DNA of 64,000 nucleotides, taken from the NCBI RefSeq assembly GCF_026212465.1, contig NC_080049.1, positions 319,960 through 383,959 of the forward strand. Direction: 5' to 3'. This DNA is from Amaranthus tricolor (taxonomy: Eukaryota; Streptophyta; Magnoliopsida; Caryophyllales; Amaranthaceae). This document shows, piece after piece, positions 12,721 to 24,210 of the stretch. A program made the translations under genes and the position numbers. The notes beneath the pieces were generated by a model. The model searched no databases, was not told the DNA's origin, and saw only the letters and a program-made list of their open reading frames with translations. Numbering within the stretch: position 1 is the stretch's first letter; each line of letters starts with the position of its first letter.

Positions 12721-12987
12721 AAAGACTCGTATGAAGATAGTTCTCAATAAGATAGTGTGTACAATTTCATCAACAATCTACTAGCTACACCTATCAACTC
12801 GAAACTGAAAAACATAACTAAGGAAATTCTGTATCACTCGATCACTCCTCCTCTCTAACCTAATCACCCAATTACTTTCTCCTCCAGATTTGAATTCTTC
12901 TTATTTAATCCAAAGTTGCAGGCTTTGATGGCAACTGTCAAGGCACTTCAAGTTTGAATCTTTTTTGTTTTTCCCCTAAGAATAATT

Positions 12988-15900
12988 ATGAGGTAAGTTT
13001 TCTCTTATTCTTTGCATCTAATGTTTAGTAGGTATTCTTTGATTTTGATTTAATTTTAAAGAAGGTTTGTCATCTTTAATGTTTTGATTCCAAATCACCA
13101 TCTGGGTATCATAGATTATTCTAATTTCCCTCTTTATTTTGATTTCTTCTTCTCCCCCTTTCTTTTTAATCTGTGAGAGTAGCTGTTATCGTTGATTCTG
13201 CTTTCTTAGACAATATTGTCATCGTTATACTAATCTGTTAGAAGTGAAAAATTTATTAGTTCAAGATTGGTTTTTGAAAGATTTTAAGATCATAAACCCC
13301 CTTTTTGGACTTGTAGGAGTATTCATCAGTTTTTAGTCTGATTAGTATTTGTCTGGTAATCTTTGAAAAGTAGTCTTAATTGGTTGTAGACTTGTAGTCT
13401 ATGTTGATATGTATGAATGAATGGGATGGATGCAGGTCTAATATGACTGGAATAGGTTTCTATAATTCTGAACCACAAAACAACTACCGCAGTTTTGGGC
13501 GTGGGGCTCCTAAACCTTCTCCACAATGGCGCCATCATTCATCTCCACAGATGCCTCGCAAAGGCGATCTTTTCATGGAGGCAGGTAAATTAGCTGTTGA
13601 GTATTTAGTTTCGCGTGGATTATTGTCGTCAAATGTGCTGCCTGGTAAATATCAGAATGGCAGTTTGAGAAACAATGTCGACGAATCTTATGATCTTCGT
13701 AGTTCACAAGATAAGGATAGTAGTAGTAGGTCTTCAGTTGAGCTAGATTTGAGGAATTACTCGAGGGAGAGGAGAAGACTTAGACCCTCTCGGAGTTTTA
13801 GTTCTGATTGGATTCGTGAGAATGAAAAGGAAGGATCCTTGACTGAAAATGTACCTCCTTCAAGGGCTGCTGTTGCAGTTGAAAATGATACTTTAAACAA
13901 GGATGCTATCAAAAGTACTGATACTAATGTTCAGAATTCGCATCCAGATGAGATCTTGGCCAAAGATGATAAGTATAGTGAGTCGGAGGATGGGATTGGA
14001 AACGGTTGCTCTCTTGGTGATTCAAAGTCGAAGGTGACAACTTCGGCTGAAAATAACAATGATAAACAGATTGCGTTAGATGCTGGAAATACCGTCTTTG
14101 AGGTGTTGAAAAATGACACAGATAATCATGACAAAGAGAAGGATACTACTATGGATACTTTGTCTATTCAGCAAGTGGAAGAGAAGGGGATCAATTCTCC
14201 TTTAGTAGGGAGCTCTCCAAAGGGCAATCTATTTTTGACCAGCCAAGAGAACTATGTCAGTGAGATCGAGCATGCTTCTCTGGACTCCAACAAACGTGAT
14301 TCTGTGAATGGTTCAGAAGAGAATTCTAGTCCCAAATGTCTTGGTTCAACTATTTCGGATCATCAACAAAAAGCTTTGGAACCTCTGTCATTTTCGTATG
14401 AGCCAAATTCTAGTGGATTGACTGAGCTCGGAATGTGCAGTTCGATTGGCAAAGATAGAGTTGAAAAAAGACCTATTGAGGAAGAAAGTAGCACCGATGG
14501 AGCCAAAAAAGCTAAGCAACAACAATGGCTTACTGTTGCTCAGAGTGATGAATACTTGCAACTTTCTGATATGAGCGATGGGCATTCTGTTTCAGCAGCC
14601 AAAAATGCTGCTACCATTTTTAATGTGTCTGTTAGTCAAGAGAGCTTTACGAATGTCTCATTGCCTCTAAAATTCGGTGTTCAATCTGATGTAAATGAAG
14701 AGAAGCAGATGCTTTCCAACTCATTTAAAATCTGTGATCTGAATCTCATGGAGGGCCCTGACATGCATGACAATCATGATGCTTCAGCTTTGTTGTATCC
14801 GTCAATGTCAGATCCCAGTCGAAATTTCCCCGTTGATATTGATCTGTCCATGAGGAATAGTTGCAATGTAACTAATGAGCGCACTGACTTTGGATCATTA
14901 CGAAAAGATATTGAAATAATCGATCTGGAAAATTCATCTTTGGAGGAATGCAAAAGGTCAAATGATTCAGTGAAAAAGTATGTTAACCTCTTGGATTCTT
15001 TTTCTGTTCCTGCTAGCTCTTTTTTCAACTGTTTTGCGCCATCTATGCATGGCAAGTTTTATGCTGATGAGAATGTTTTTGACTCTATGTCTGATCTTAT
15101 ATTTCATGTGAGCAGTCCAGCGGCTGGCACCACAGTCATGGACAGCTTTCAAAATCCGCAAAATACTACTGAGAATCCAGATGGTCAGGACGGGTATGGG
15201 AGCATGATCTCAGAGTTGCTTGGTAATGATGTCCCAAATTGCTCTTCAGTTCAGCCTGATATAAATACTTTTCACACTGACATTAGCCTAAATCATGGCG
15301 AGGTATTAGCCCTGATGGTTAAATAGCTGCATGATCTCATATTATAGTTTCAATTCCTTAATTGATATTTTAATTTTAAAAGCTTTTCTCATTTAATGTG
15401 GCTGTTACCATAGTAGGAGATTCCACATTAGATAGTGGTGGGTATGGAACAAATCAGAAAATGAGTAATAGTTTACATTGGTGACTGGTGGCTTCTTTGT
15501 TTTTAGGTAATTAAAATGGAGGCTAGCAATGAAATGGTGTAAATGACAGGATTTTAGGATGATAATACATGCTCATCTTTCCATTTTGAGTTCTTTTTAA
15601 GTTCTTTCCCATCTTCGGGTGGTTTTAAGTAGCTAAAAAGCTTGAGAATGTGTTGCCCAGACCTGCTGTAATAGGATGGTTTAATGACTTTCCTTTTCAT
15701 GGATATTCATCTGAGACTATTGTTTTGCATATGTTGGTATCTTAGGGTATCAACATTGCTAGTCTGACAATGAGTCTTGTAGTGAAAAAAAGATAGTCTT
15801 ACATGCAGTCTTGATAAAAAAAAAAACTCATTGCAAGACTCTTGAAGTGACACAAGTTTCTAAATTGTTCACAAGACTCTTGGTAAATAAAGTTGAGTTT

Positions 15901-16245
15901 GAATTGAGTTTAGGGATAAAGTGTAAAACTAGAAATAATTTTTGTAGGATTCCAAATTATAAAAAGTACAGGCTAGCAGAAATCTGATGTTGCAGAAACT
16001 GGAGATTGGGGTTTGAGTCGTACGTATTTCTCCACTTTTGATATTGACAATGATGATCTGCATGTCTTTTGCATTTTGAGTGTATTTCATGTTCTTATTG
16101 CTTTGCTCTATGTTAATAAACTATGCATTTGCTGGTGTTTTTCGCTGACTAGTTTTTTTGCTAATTATTGCAGACAACATTCAGTGAAGATGATCCAATC
16201 TACATGTCCTTGGGAGAAATTCCTCTAAGTATGCCAGATATTTAA
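12988..16245 (+). CDS. Conserved plant protein of unknown function, At4g26450-like
   Basis: Exons: 12988-12992, 13436-15302, 16174-16245, joining to 647 residues. The first coding exon is only ATGAG before GTAAGT, giving MRSNMTGIGFYNSE. If this micro-start is not used, translation begins at the next Met in the large exon. The N-terminal region has a GRGAPKPSPQWRHH basic patch and the conserved block GDLFMEAGKLAVEYLVSRGL (about residues 40-60). This is the part I recognise from the uncharacterised Arabidopsis protein At4g26450. The rest is Ser/Asp/Glu/Asn-rich and looks disordered, with an Arg-rich stretch (SRERRRLRPSRS) and an acidic C-terminus ending SLGEIPLSMPDI. No enzyme motif or membrane span is visible, and the function is unknown. 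A 5'-UTR exon ending near 12992 precedes the first intron. Confidence 0.78.
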
Positions 16246-16449
16246 ATTGCTGGTATTATTGTTGTCTTACATGTCAAATATTTAGCGCAGTCCATCTGAA
16301 TCGTAAGATGGGTGATTGTGTTAGAACTTAGATTATATTAACCCTTTTCTTTGGAGTTTTTTGGTGATTAATTCATAGTTGTTCCTACTGCTTTTGGTGC
16401 TAGGAGTCTTGCTTTGTCTTTATGTTCATTGCTTGTTTGTTACATAATA

Positions 16450-16661
16450 CTCCCTTTGTCCCATAGGACTTGCAACAAGTACAACCTAGGTGTTTTATAA
16501 GGGATTGGGAAAAAAAATGTATACTCTATGGGAAAGTGAGAATAATGTGTGGACGGGATGAAAATACAAGTTAAATGTGTGGATGAAAATTGAAGAAAGA
16601 GTGTGAATTATATTCTAAAATAAAATTGTAGCAAATTCTGTAGGACGGACTAAAAAGGAAA
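16450..16661. mobile_element. Stowaway-like MITE
   Basis: The left end, CTCCCTTTGTCCCATAGG, is preceded by TA. The right part (GCAAATTCTGTAGGACGGAC) is its imperfect reverse complement. This resembles the common mariner-derived plant MITEs. No coding content. Confidence 0.55.
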
Positions 16662-17591
16662 TTGACGGTGAGAAATCCTTTTGAACTACAGCCTTATCTT
16701 TGTTGTTGATTAATGGTGGAAAATCTAATGCTGATAAGCGTTGATAATTGCTGGGTGATGTAAGATTTGTTGTCCTACTGTTCAGCCTTGTCGCTGTTGT
16801 TGTCTTGTGTAATTAGTATCTGTCGGTGGGGCAGAATCTGATGCTTGAATATCGATTTACAGCAGGTCTTTTACGCGGTTGGGAGTAGCCTACACAAGAG
16901 AGAAATCCTTTCGAACTGTAGTTCATTAATCAACAGTTGCTGGTAGTACTGTAATCAGGTATTGTTCTGATTAGCCCCTCTTTACATTTTGAGTATATAT
17001 ATATGTATATATATAAAGGCTTTTTCAAGATGTCTAGTGGAAGTTATTTCTATACTGTGATGTTTTACAGGTGTAGAAAGATCAACATTACTACAATAGA
17101 ATGGAGTCAAATTTTAGGTCGAGAATAAAAACTATCAAGCTCAAGTTACTAATAAACAAAAGACTCGGTTTGAACGCAACAAGAGTCTTGTCTTATTTTA
17201 CACATTCTCGTCAAAACTTTTTCACGCGAAGGTAAAGCACTTCCCCTTCTTCCAAGAACCCTCGAATGATACAGACGGAGTAAAGGTTACAGAACATGAG
17301 ATCAGAGTGGCAATCTACATTTTAGGAGTTTGTTGTATCTCCTAGTCTTTTGTGATTATTGGTTTTCCAATGTTGAACAAATGGCTGATTGTATGTTTGA
17401 GTTTAACTGTACACTTTCTTGTCTGGGGATTGTATGTCAATTGTTAAAGGTATTGAATTATAAGTAGGACTGCTCTCTCCATATTAATTTATCAAATTAT
17501 CAACTACAACTAGCTACTTTTGCTCCTTTTTGTTTGTTTCTTTAGTTTTCAAAGCAATTTTTGAGTTATTTTAGAATGTATATCATAATTT

Positions 17592-17594
<3 letters not shown>

Positions 17595-17643
<49 letters not shown>
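17595..17643. repeat. (TA)n microsatellite
   Basis: Pure TA dinucleotides, followed directly by the tandem repeat at 17652. Confidence 0.9.
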
Positions 17644-17648
<5 letters not shown>

Positions 17649-17651
17649 TTT

Positions 17652-17830
17652 TATGTTCTAGCTACTATTATCTCTCTCAAAAATCATAATTAATAATTTA
17701 ATATGCATTAAAATATTCTAGCTACTATTTATTTCTCTCAACCGCAAATAACCGTTAAAATTAAGATGCATTAAAATATTCTAGCTACTATTTATCTCTC
17801 TCAACTGCAAATAACCTTTAAAATTAAGCA
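17652..17830. repeat. Tandem repeat, about 70-bp unit, 2.5 copies
   Basis: The word TTCTAGCTACTATT followed by TATCTCTCTCAA or TTTCTCTCAA recurs three times. The last two units also share CGCAAATAACC / TGCAAATAACC and AAAATTAAG. The array lies between two TA tracts. Confidence 0.75.
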
Positions 17831-17853
17831 ATTATAACCTCTAAAATTAAGTG

Positions 17854-17856
<3 letters not shown>

Positions 17857-17896
<40 letters not shown>
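17857..17896. repeat. (TA)n microsatellite
   Basis: Pure TA dinucleotides bounding the tandem repeat on its right side. Confidence 0.9.
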
Positions 17897-17899
<3 letters not shown>

Positions 17900-18784
17900 G
17901 TTGCCTTTTTTATTTGTATTATAACTTGAATGAGTTCTTATTTCTTAACATGTGAATAACATTTTGCAAAAGTTTTATGCTGTATTTCACAAACTCTCTA
18001 GAAAACTACAAGCATAAAATTTAAAAATAAATGAGATGATTTAAATTGTATAAATGATAAATGATATTAAAAAAATACAACGATGAAAGTTAAAGAAAAT
18101 AGTTAACATTTTCAAAAAAGAAAATATTGATGTGATTGATGTAACCACACAATGTGAATGCATTGTTTTGTGGGTTTATCCATCCCTTGAAATAGTGTTA
18201 CTTTTGTTCCTTCTCCCTTTGCTAGTGCTATATATATGCGTAGGGAAGTGTAGTATTGATATAGAACAGAAAGAGGTAATATAAGAAAACTGATATAAGT
18301 TCATCTCATATACTACTTTTCTCCTCATATTCTCCCTACCTCTTAACAAATATAACAATTTCAAATGACTTATGGATAATTAATAATACTCCATCAACAT
18401 GTAAACATTGTTATGTCTATTCTTAACTGTTCAACCTATCCTTAAAAGTTTCGAACATCTACTATACTCTCACACCACTCTCAAGTTTCAATTTTATTAT
18501 GTGATTTTCATTTTACATCATTATCTTATTTAATACTTCTATTAGATCTCTTACTTTCTTTTGATTTTAAATTTTTAATTATCTATTCTTTTCGTGTCAA
18601 TATATTTGCTATACTTTTTTACGCTAATGTGTCAAATGACATGCTATATTAGTATATTACTACTATATTTGGCAAAAGACAAACTACGCAAATATCTGTT
18701 TTGCCCATACTTTTTTTACCCAATATTTTAATAACTTTTACATCCATCTCTAGTGGACTCGTAATACGTGGTCTTTTATATATA

Positions 18785-19226
18785 GAAAAAATTATCTAGA
18801 ATAATCTATTTTTTTTATTGATTTTTCTATCATAATCCCAACTTTTAATTAACCATGAATAATCCCAGTTTTAGGGTCACTTACCCAAGAACATTGTTGC
18901 CCAAATGGTGACTGATTTTGCAGGTTAATTGCTACAATAAAAAAAAATCAAAAATCAAAAATATTAAAAAACTAAAAGTTAAAATTAAAAAATAAACTTA
19001 CTTGATTCTCTTTTTAATTTTTTAAAATTCTTCAATTTTTTTAATTTAATTTTGTATTTTTTATACTTTTTTATGCAAAATGAGTTATTGTACAGGTAAA
19101 ACGTTACCTTGGTGCATTTTTTAGTAAAACACTTCTTATAGTTGGGATTATTCATAATTAATCAAAAGTTGGGATTATTATAGGAAAAATTAGTAAAATG
19201 TTAAGTTATCCTGCGTAATTTTTCTT
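18785..19226. mobile_element. Foldback MITE with long terminal inverted repeats
   Basis: The left arm (ATAATCCCAACTTTTAATTA, CATGAATAATCCCAG) pairs with the right arm (GTTGGGATTATTCATAATTA, AAAGTTGGGATTATTATAGG). Arms are roughly 100 bp, the total about 440 bp, non-coding. It belongs to the same sequence family as 51461-51885. Confidence 0.7.
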
Positions 19227-20036
19227 TTAAGTATAAATATACTGATTCTTAATTTTTGTGCAAAACCCTTTTGTAACGACCAAAACAGACTGTAGGAAGT
19301 ACATTTAAAACTCTTTTAATGTCTTTAACACAATTTAATCTTTCTACTCATTTAATATCACATTTATTTTATTAAAGAATAAAATATTACGATTCTCTAA
19401 TCACTTCCAACCTCTTAAAATTTAATTTTTTTTCTCTTTGATGCAATTCTAATAAGTTAAAGGGAGTTGGCTCATAAATTATTTTAACTCTAATATAAGT
19501 TATTAGTTTTTTTGCTATTAACAAAATAGAACTGTTCGAATATACTAAAATCTAGACAGTTTAAGGTGTGTCGCCTAAATAAAATAAAATACTTCTTCTA
19601 TACCTAAACGTATTAAAACTAACATTTTTTCACGTAATATATCGATATTAGTGGTAACTCTTATTACATATTTAAAATATTATAGTTTTTGAATTTGAAA
19701 TACAAGTGAAATATGTATGTATAAAACATGAAAAGCATCAAATCTAAATATGAATATCTACAGAGATAAACCCTACAGAAAATGATATTGATGATATTGT
19801 GCTTAGTTTGTTGACCTACGAGTACGACCATGACTGGGAGTATTAATCAAGTTGAAGAGGCTACGCGTTATATTGCATCACACTTACTCTATGCCATAAA
19901 TATTTATTCTTAATAACTTAATCTCATTTTTTATTTATTCTTAATTACTTCTAATCTTAGATTCACCTACATCATTATTTCACTACCTATTGCTTTCATC
20001 ATCATTATATCATCCACTTCCATATTTGCGTCATGC

Positions 20037-20040
<4 letters not shown>

Positions 20041-20125
<85 letters not shown>

Positions 20126-20137
20126 TATATATATAAT

Positions 20138-20199
<62 letters not shown>
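20041..20199. repeat. Long (TA)n microsatellite with AATTATATAT interruptions
   Basis: About 160 bp of almost pure TA with a few short interruptions near 20121-20150. The open frame here that encodes alternating Ile-Tyr is a by-product of the repeat. Confidence 0.93.
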
Positions 20200-20200
<1 letters not shown>

Positions 20201-21228
20201 ATGAAATAATATAAAGAGATATTAGACTCATGTAGTAATTGTGGTGCTCATTTAAATATTTATAGTTACATTATATTTTAAAGTATATATAAATTGCAAT
20301 GTTCTATAAGCTAGTTATATAAATATTAACATAAAATAGTCTAAACTTTGACTCTTGACTCGATTGCAAAGAAGCCAATAAATAAATTCATTTAAAAAGA
20401 GATATTGTACATTTTCTTTTATCATTTTTTTTTGAGGGATAAAGTATCTTTCTCAAAGAGTACATACTATTAGATGTGTTCATGTGAATTTTATACACAC
20501 TCTATTGAAATGACGCGTAAGTTATTTTAATGGATAAAGTATTTTTTTTCCTTTTTGGCGAAAAGATAAGCGTTACATTCAATGTCGTAGTTTATGATCT
20601 CTAATGGGAGAAAGACATGTAAACAAAGGTTGACTTTGATATATCAGCTAAGAGAAAAGGAGAAGAATAAATGTTCTAGGTAACGGGTTTCACTTAGATC
20701 AAGAAGGACTTTCGCGACACTCGCTCCTAGATGATAAGCTGCTATAAATACACTGAAGATTTAAATTTTAATCCGACTAAGCTTACATTTATTTAAGCCT
20801 CTCGCCATAAATTATAAAAACTCTAATTACTCAAGCAAAACAAAGGTCACTATGCATTTGGTGTTGAGTGCATTGGGTACTTTTTATGTACATTTACTCG
20901 TAACTTGATTGTCAAAAGTGATCCCCAAAGGTAACCATCTTAACTTAATGGTTTACGTACCATTTAAGATAAAAATAATTGGTAACTTAAAAATAAAAAA
21001 GGATAATTTGTTAACAATATATTGAACATTGTATGATAAAAACATGTTCTATTAAATCAAGCTAAACTTAATTAAATTGAAAATTGAAGTAATAATATTA
21101 ATAAACAAAAGAAATTAAGCTGAACAAAGGAAAAAATAGAAGAGTAAGATGCACTAAAGTTTATAATGGATCTGGTCACAAAAGATAGCGCTATATACTT
21201 AATTAAGTAGGGTTAATTAGGTAGTGAT

Positions 21229-21229
21229 C

Positions 21230-21268
<39 letters not shown>
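21229..21268. repeat. (AAT)n microsatellite
   Basis: About a dozen consecutive AAT/ATA units. Confidence 0.9.
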
Positions 21269-21958
21269 TAATAATGATGTTTAAAAGATAAAGGATGCAA
21301 ATTGCTTTTACACTGAGTTGTTAACTGGTTGTAAAGATATTTTTAAATCGTGACTAATTACTCTTTGTTCATTGCAATACACCTGTAAAAACGAGGAGCT
21401 ATATATTGTTTTAGGATACTCATAAAAATTATACTATTCCATATCCATATAGTTTTAAAATTTAGGATTAATAAGGACATGTATATATCATTCCATGTAA
21501 TTTTAATCCACTTTGAAATTCAATTTTGGATCAAAATTATATAAATTTTTTTTTGACGTAAGTAATTTATACTATTAGATTATAAGTTATCTGACACAAA
21601 AATATTCTTGACCTATTATACTAATTATAATTTTATATTATTGATTGACAATTTTCCTAGTTTTCCACATAATTAAGTGGAGTCAAGTGATCCATTATCA
21701 TCATATATTAATTATATAATAATATAATAAGTTGTTATAATTATGTTATTTTATGTTTTTTTAGTAGAAATGTATCCTATATATTACCATTGTGGATGCT
21801 TATATTATTTAACACAAAAAATTTCCTAAAAAGTAGAGAGAATAATCAAGCATGAAGATCTATTATATCACCTTAATAATACATAAATTAAAGAATGACA
21901 AATGAAATGTGAACCGCTTTCAAATTCATTATATTGAAGCAAAGGTTTAGAGAGTGAG

Positions 21959-21962
21959 ATTT

Positions 21963-21993
<31 letters not shown>

Positions 21994-21995
21994 TC
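21959..21995. repeat. (TTTA)n microsatellite
   Basis: About nine tandem TTTA units. Confidence 0.9.
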
Positions 21996-22628
21996 ATAGT
22001 ATATGTTTGCAATGACTTGAGGGGAATTCCACCGGCATCAATGTTTGACTATCTTTTCTTATTTGTGGGACCATTATTAGAGACTGAGTTATGGATGTTT
22101 CCATTGCCATGTATGTCCTCTTTCCACCTCATATTTTATTCATTCCCTAAAAGTGCAGGCATTATGTTCCCACACAAATCTTCAATCCGCTCATACGTAG
22201 AATTTTAAATAGTGTGTTTATTGGACTCAAACGATGAGAAAAAATTCATATGCAAGTTCCAAGGAGGTTTACTTTTAAAATTAATTCACAGTAATAAGAG
22301 TTACTTTTTAAGTAATATATATCTCATGACATATGTTCATCTCTTTCTCCGACATACGACAATTCAGATCAAATATGATAATAATAGGCACTTCAACACG
22401 AATTTAACCCAAAATACAACTAACAATATTCCATTATCTAATGATATTGAATATCTCATGGCCTCATCCCTAATAGAATTTGGGGTATTAAAGGCAATAT
22501 TGAAATTGTTATTGATTTACTCATGGTAGCTATTTTATATAAATAAAAATTGTAATGAACAATATAGACATATAGTCCATTATAATATTTAAATGACTCA
22601 TTTAATTATGTGCATCTATTATTTAAGA

Positions 22629-23215
22629 AAATTTCATATGGTGACCCCGAGTTTTAAGCTTTCCCACTTGGTGGAGAAAATGTTGACAATTTTGTTAAAC
22701 TTACGTTAATATCATCCACCATAACATTCTTTTTTCATATGAACAAGCGCTTCGATCACCCTTAACGAGCACTTAAGGAGCACCTTTTGAAATATATGTT
22801 AAAATGATTACTTAATTTAACAAAGAACTTACGACCCAATTGGTAGGTGATAATAAACGGTGATAATGGAAAGAAAAATAAGTATAATTTTGGTTGAAAT
22901 ATCTCTTAGCTACCTTGATGTTCATGCTCTTGTCCAACTTCAATCTCCATAAAATTTATTCAAATGCATTACCATTGGAAGAGATAGAACGTATTAGATG
23001 TTAATGGAAATTGTAAACAAAAAAACTTTTTTGTGATCAAAGTTTTAATACCATGGTAATGACATGGAACTTTCGATGAAGTTTACACTATAAATCATTT
23101 TTATTAATCATTTTTATTACCACCATATGGTACCACTAACAAAACGGGTCATTAGCATTTTAATTTGTCTATCACATGGAACATTTAAAAGCTCAGGATC
23201 ACCACGTGATTCTAC
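22629..23215. mobile_element. Inverted-repeat element interrupted by a second MITE
   Basis: The left arm has CATATGGTGACCCCGAG and CCCACTTGGTGG. The right arm has, in reverse complement, CACGTGGTGATCCTGAGC and CATGTGATAG. The inner MITE at 22833-23150 lies between the arms, implying nested insertion. The outer arms resemble the CCACGTGGTAACCCTGAGG arms of the element at 56361-56893. Confidence 0.5.
22833..23150. mobile_element. MITE with GACCCGTTT-type ends (copy 1)
   Basis: The ends are GACCCAATTGGTAGGTGATA and, reverse-complemented, GACCCGTTTTGTTAGTGGTA. Internal words TTGTCCAACTTCAATCTCC and ACCATGGTAATGA recur in reverse orientation in the copy at 28218-28522. Non-coding. Confidence 0.65.
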
Positions 23216-23872
23216 AAATATTTGTCTAGAAAATAGAAAAGTCAAAAATTTAGGTTTACCATTTCCCTATTTTTATACGTGAACGAATTAGAAATAATTT
23301 TTGCAATCAAAGGCTAATTTTAATCAAAATTTTTATCATCACTAAAAGATAATAATTTGTAAATCTGATTCTCCAAATTACACCTAGTAGAAGTCATTTA
23401 GTAATGTTGAGACAATAAATGCTATAAAAATTAATTATTCTCTAACATCCCTTTAAAAAATAAAATAAGTGGTTTTTTTGATTAATTATATTGTGTTTAG
23501 TCCAGTTCACCTTCTCTATTAATAGAACAACACATTCTTTGAAATTTAAATATTAAAATATAAATTTTTTTTAAAATTTTTGGACATTCCTAAAAGATAA
23601 GATAATAATAAATTTAAAGAGAAAAATAGTAAGAAGTGTTGATGATGAATTGATTACCTATGTTGATGTTATAAATGCATCAGAAAGACGTTATTGTGAC
23701 ATCATTAAAACTTAAAGGATTGGGCAGAGAGGCAAGAAAGGTCCCTCATGGATGGGACCCATTACCAAGTTTCTTCTCATTCATTTGATTTGACTGCCCA
23801 AATCCAAATATATACTTCTCGTAATTAAACGATAACAACAATGAACTTGTCTTCTTCTTATTATATACTCCA

Positions 23873-23880
23873 TATATATA
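23873..23880 (+). promoter_or_regulatory. Possible TATA box of the pirin gene
   Basis: TATATATA lies about 96 bp upstream of the ATG, leaving room for a roughly 65-nt leader that is almost pure A just before the start. TA-rich DNA is common here, so this is tentative. Confidence 0.3.
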
Positions 23881-23938
23881 CAACCAATTCATCATATTCT
23901 AAAATTCAAAAACAAACTTGTTAATAAAAACGTATACA

Positions 23939-23965
23939 CAAAAAAAAAAAAAAAAAAAAAAAAAA
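23939..23965. repeat. Poly-A tract in the pirin leader
   Basis: An uninterrupted A run of about 26 nt just upstream of the pirin start codon, continuing as A-rich sequence to the ATG at 23976. Confidence 0.85.
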
Positions 23966-23975
23966 GAAAAAAAAG

Positions 23976-24179
23976 ATGGTAGAAACAGATATGAGTAATG
24001 GAGTAATCAAAGTTCCACGACCTGTTGTTAGAAAATTTCAAGCAAGACCACAATGTGAAGGTGTTGGTGCTGTTGTAAGAAGAAGTATTGGCCGGTAAGC
24101 TTACTATATATGTATACTTCTACTTGGGTATTAATTATTATATTCATCTGTATAGTATTACAATATTTAATTTTGATGG

Positions 24180-24210
<31 letters not shown>

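Larger units (their letters stand above)
11270..12987. other. Intergenic region, polygalacturonase to the At4g26450-like gene
   Basis: Contains polygalacturonase 3' flank, a CACTA-type MITE (11521-11765), a Stowaway-like sequence (about 12496-12720) and then the promoter/5' UTR of the next gene. A short tandem of GATTCATCAGCATGT lies at about 11427-11485. No gene is supported. Confidence 0.5.
16246..23975. other. 7.7-kb repeat-rich intergenic region
   Basis: No credible gene. After the 3' flank of the previous gene come a Stowaway-like MITE (16450-16661), TA tracts, a 70-bp tandem repeat (17652-17830) and a 440-bp inverted repeat (18785-19226). These are followed by a very long TA tract (20041-20199), AAT and TTTA microsatellites, and a pair of nested inverted-repeat elements (22629-23215). 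Small open frames here are low-complexity or random. The last 200 bp should hold the pirin promoter. Confidence 0.6.

Noticed and set aside
20031..20231. Open frame encoding alternating Ile and Tyr
   Set aside because: It is only a translation of the TA microsatellite.
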